From Crocinitomicaceae bacterium (GTDB taxonomy: Bacteria; Bacteroidota; Bacteroidia; Flavobacteriales_D; Crocinitomicaceae): 64,000 nucleotides of DNA. Of the stretch, positions 62,599-64,000 are shown in pieces. The DNA is taken from assembly GCA_018402525.1 (NCBI GenBank), contig JAGYIR010000012.1, positions 1 to 64,000 on the forward strand. The letters are read 5' to 3'. The translations under genes were made by a program, and so were the position numbers. Every line of letters starts with the position of its first letter. Position 1 is the first letter of the stretch. The notes below the pieces were generated by a model. That model saw only the letters and a list, made by a program, of their open reading frames with translations, had not been told where the DNA came from and did no database searches.

Positions 62599-64000
62599 CT
62601 ATTGTGGATTCATCATATCTTCCAACGAAGGACCCTGTTGAGGGATTTCGTTTTGTTGAGGAGCAGGAGCATCTTTGATACCGAAATAGATGGCCATCGC
62701 TTCTGCATAGTCCTCCATTTCAAACATCATGGTAGCATATCGACCAGCTTGACGTCCTCGACGTGTGCTTTCACCATTTTCTTTTGCCTTCTCTTTCAAG
62801 CGATCCAAAATACTAGGGAACATTGTTGAATATACATACTGAATTTGCTTTTGTGTTCGCTTAGCCAGCACTCCGTCCGCATTTCCAAGTTCTCCATCGT
62901 TTGCACCTGCATATAATTTAAAGTAGGCAGCCAACGCGGCGTACAAATCTTTGGTGTTTTGAGGATTACTTGTAATCACGACGTGCTCATTTTCAAAGTA
63001 ACCAATGATAGATTCCAATTGATCTGCCACAATTTTCCCTAATTTTTCAGCACCTTCAACGTCTCCAACCATGTATAGAACTCCTACATAATCGTGCAGA
63101 ATTCCATCATTGAAGGCGGGTAATGTTTTTCCGTTGACTGAGTAATTATCACGTGGATTGTTAGAAGCTGTTGGCTCTCCTGCGTCAATGACAATTTCTG
63201 CTGGCATGACTTCAAGAGAACGGTGAATCAAATTTTTCGCTTTTTCTTTGTACCCAGCAATTGTTTTGGCATCAACTGCCTTAGGAAGCATTGAAACGTC
63301 TCTACCCATGCTTTCCAACATTTCACGCTGACTGTTTGCTTCTTCTGCGGCGAATGCTTTAGACACAAAGTCTTCAGCCAACGACAAGAAATGCAAACGG
63401 TACTGATTCGTATGTCTACGTGCATAATAATCGGTCAGAACATTTGGGTTATTCATTGCGCCGTATTCATAATTTTTCATCAAATTCTCGTACATTTTCT
63501 CAGAATTGAAACGGTCATTCAAGGTGTTCAACGGACTTAATTCGAAGACCATTCCGTTTTGCTTGATGTACCCTTTTCTGTACATCGCCATTGAAACATC
63601 AGAACCACCAGGAGAAGAGAAACAAATGCTACGTTTCCAGTCGTTGTTTGCTAGAATATCCAACATCATAACTTGCTCGCGTGTCAGTAAACGCTTGGTA
63701 AATTCGAAGCGTAACTCGTCCAAACAGTTTTTCTCATCTTTTTTATCAATCACTCCTGAACTAACTGCATTTTTAGCATCCACAGGAAGGATGAATCCTT
63801 TACTTGGGAAAATTCTAATTGGTCGAGGACTTTGGAAGTCAATCATATTATTGTCGTCGCGGACAAAAGCCATGGCATCGTCAATATTGGTATAGTTCCA
63901 TCCTTCTTCAAAATCAATCAACATTGTTTGAATTGCTTGCAGGTTTTCATTCGACATGGTAATTAAGCCAGATTGAGTTGCAGAAAGTATTTCCATTCCT
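62599..64000 (-). CDS. C-terminal part of a DUF2723-type membrane protein (partial)
   Basis: The frame runs off the right edge, leaving at least 466 codons. It begins in a soluble region: NLQAIQTMLIDFEEGWNYTN, IDDAMAFVRDDNNMI, RIFPSKGFILPVDAKNAV, then TREQVMMLDILANNDWKRSI and CFSSPGG. TPR-like helices follow toward an acidic, Gln/Pro-rich end (PAPQQNEIPQQGPSLEDMMN). This matches the C-terminal half of long Bacteroidota DUF2723 proteins, whose N-terminal half is a multi-pass glycosyltransferase-like domain. The start is outside the window. Confidence 0.75.
   Translation of the reverse strand, partial: GMEILSATQSGLITMSNENLQAIQTMLIDFEEGWNYTNIDDAMAFVRDDNNMIDFQSPRPIRIFPSKGFILPVDAKNAVSSGVIDKKDEKNCLDELRFEFTKRLLTREQVMMLDILANNDWKRSICFSSPGGSDVSMAMYRKGYIKQNGMVFELSPLNTLNDRFNSEKMYENLMKNYEYGAMNNPNVLTDYYARRHTNQYRLHFLSLAEDFVSKAFAAEEANSQREMLESMGRDVSMLPKAVDAKTIAGYKEKAKNLIHRSLEVMPAEIVIDAGEPTASNNPRDNYSVNGKTLPAFNDGILHDYVGVLYMVGDVEGAEKLGKIVADQLESIIGYFENEHVVITSNPQNTKDLYAALAAYFKLYAGANDGELGNADGVLAKRTQKQIQYVYSTMFPSILDRLKEKAKENGESTRRGRQAGRYATMMFEMEDYAEAMAIYFGIKDAPAPQQNEIPQQGPSLEDMMNPQ

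Overview
The window looks like a chromosome segment of a Bacteroidota, most likely flavobacterial, bacterium. The signs are AT-rich DNA, several proteins with type IX secretion (T9SS) C-terminal sorting domains, TonB-linked and CarboxypepD_reg-like proteins, a split MetH behind a SAM riboswitch, LptC and DUF5686 proteins, and promoters of the TTTG/TAnnTTTG type. Nothing identifies the species.

Region 1 (1-2,000) holds the tail of a T9SS protein, a frameshifted TonB-type gene and a DUF1826-like gene. Region 2 (about 2-30 kb) is accessory. Almost every gene lies on the minus strand. Many are followed directly by a 50-135 bp imperfect palindrome with conserved outer boxes (ATAAC-type on the left, GTTAT-type on the right), asymmetric spacers and a variable middle. 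This is the architecture of integron attC sites. Intact or nearly intact copies are at 6407, 13828, 22507, 24618, 25777, 26428 and 28028, with degenerate or broken ones at 1963, 4138, 6979, 8520, 9412 and 28765. I read the stretch as an integron-like cassette array. Its contents include a DUF4143 ATPase, small secreted proteins, an amine oxidase/OsmC/DJ-1/SDR/AraC stress group, AbiE plus a Cas4-like/exonuclease protein, a glycosylase-like operon with small membrane proteins, a three-gene operon with a paralogous pair, a drug/metabolite exporter, T9SS surface proteins and a hydrolase. A tyrosine recombinase (28816-29946) lies at the attI-side end. It lacks the extra domain that defines IntI. 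Next to it is a 37-bp palindrome (two 15-base arms, 7-base spacer) shared with a divergent zinc-ribbon gene. Two attC-like sites carry mobile elements: a group II intron without its reverse transcriptase (4206-4805) and an IS110-family element (about 7048-8340). Both resemble published attC-targeting elements.

Region 3 (30.4-42 kb) is core-like: gamma and beta carbonic anhydrases with a SulP transporter, kbl, a DUF5686 protein, lptC, a TPR protein, an outer-membrane barrel, coaX and tRNA-Phe. After the tRNA come tandem copies of a truncated GIY-YIG gene, each with a terminator, and a 31-bp perfect inverted repeat. Region 4 (42.7-64 kb) is also core-like: SAM riboswitch and split metH, two tandem T9SS paralogs, fabD, a plug-only TonB-type protein, ttcA, a GAF histidine kinase, lipid/SDR enzymes, a LiaF-like/LytS/LytTR three-gene unit, tryptophan 2,3-dioxygenase, purE, rhomboid, DUF2480, a polysaccharide deacetylase and the end of a DUF2723-type membrane protein.

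Five genes, including beta-carbonic anhydrase and kbl, are broken by one-base indels in short A or T runs. Either they are decaying or the assembly has residual homopolymer errors. All identifications are by eye from sequence; no database search was run.
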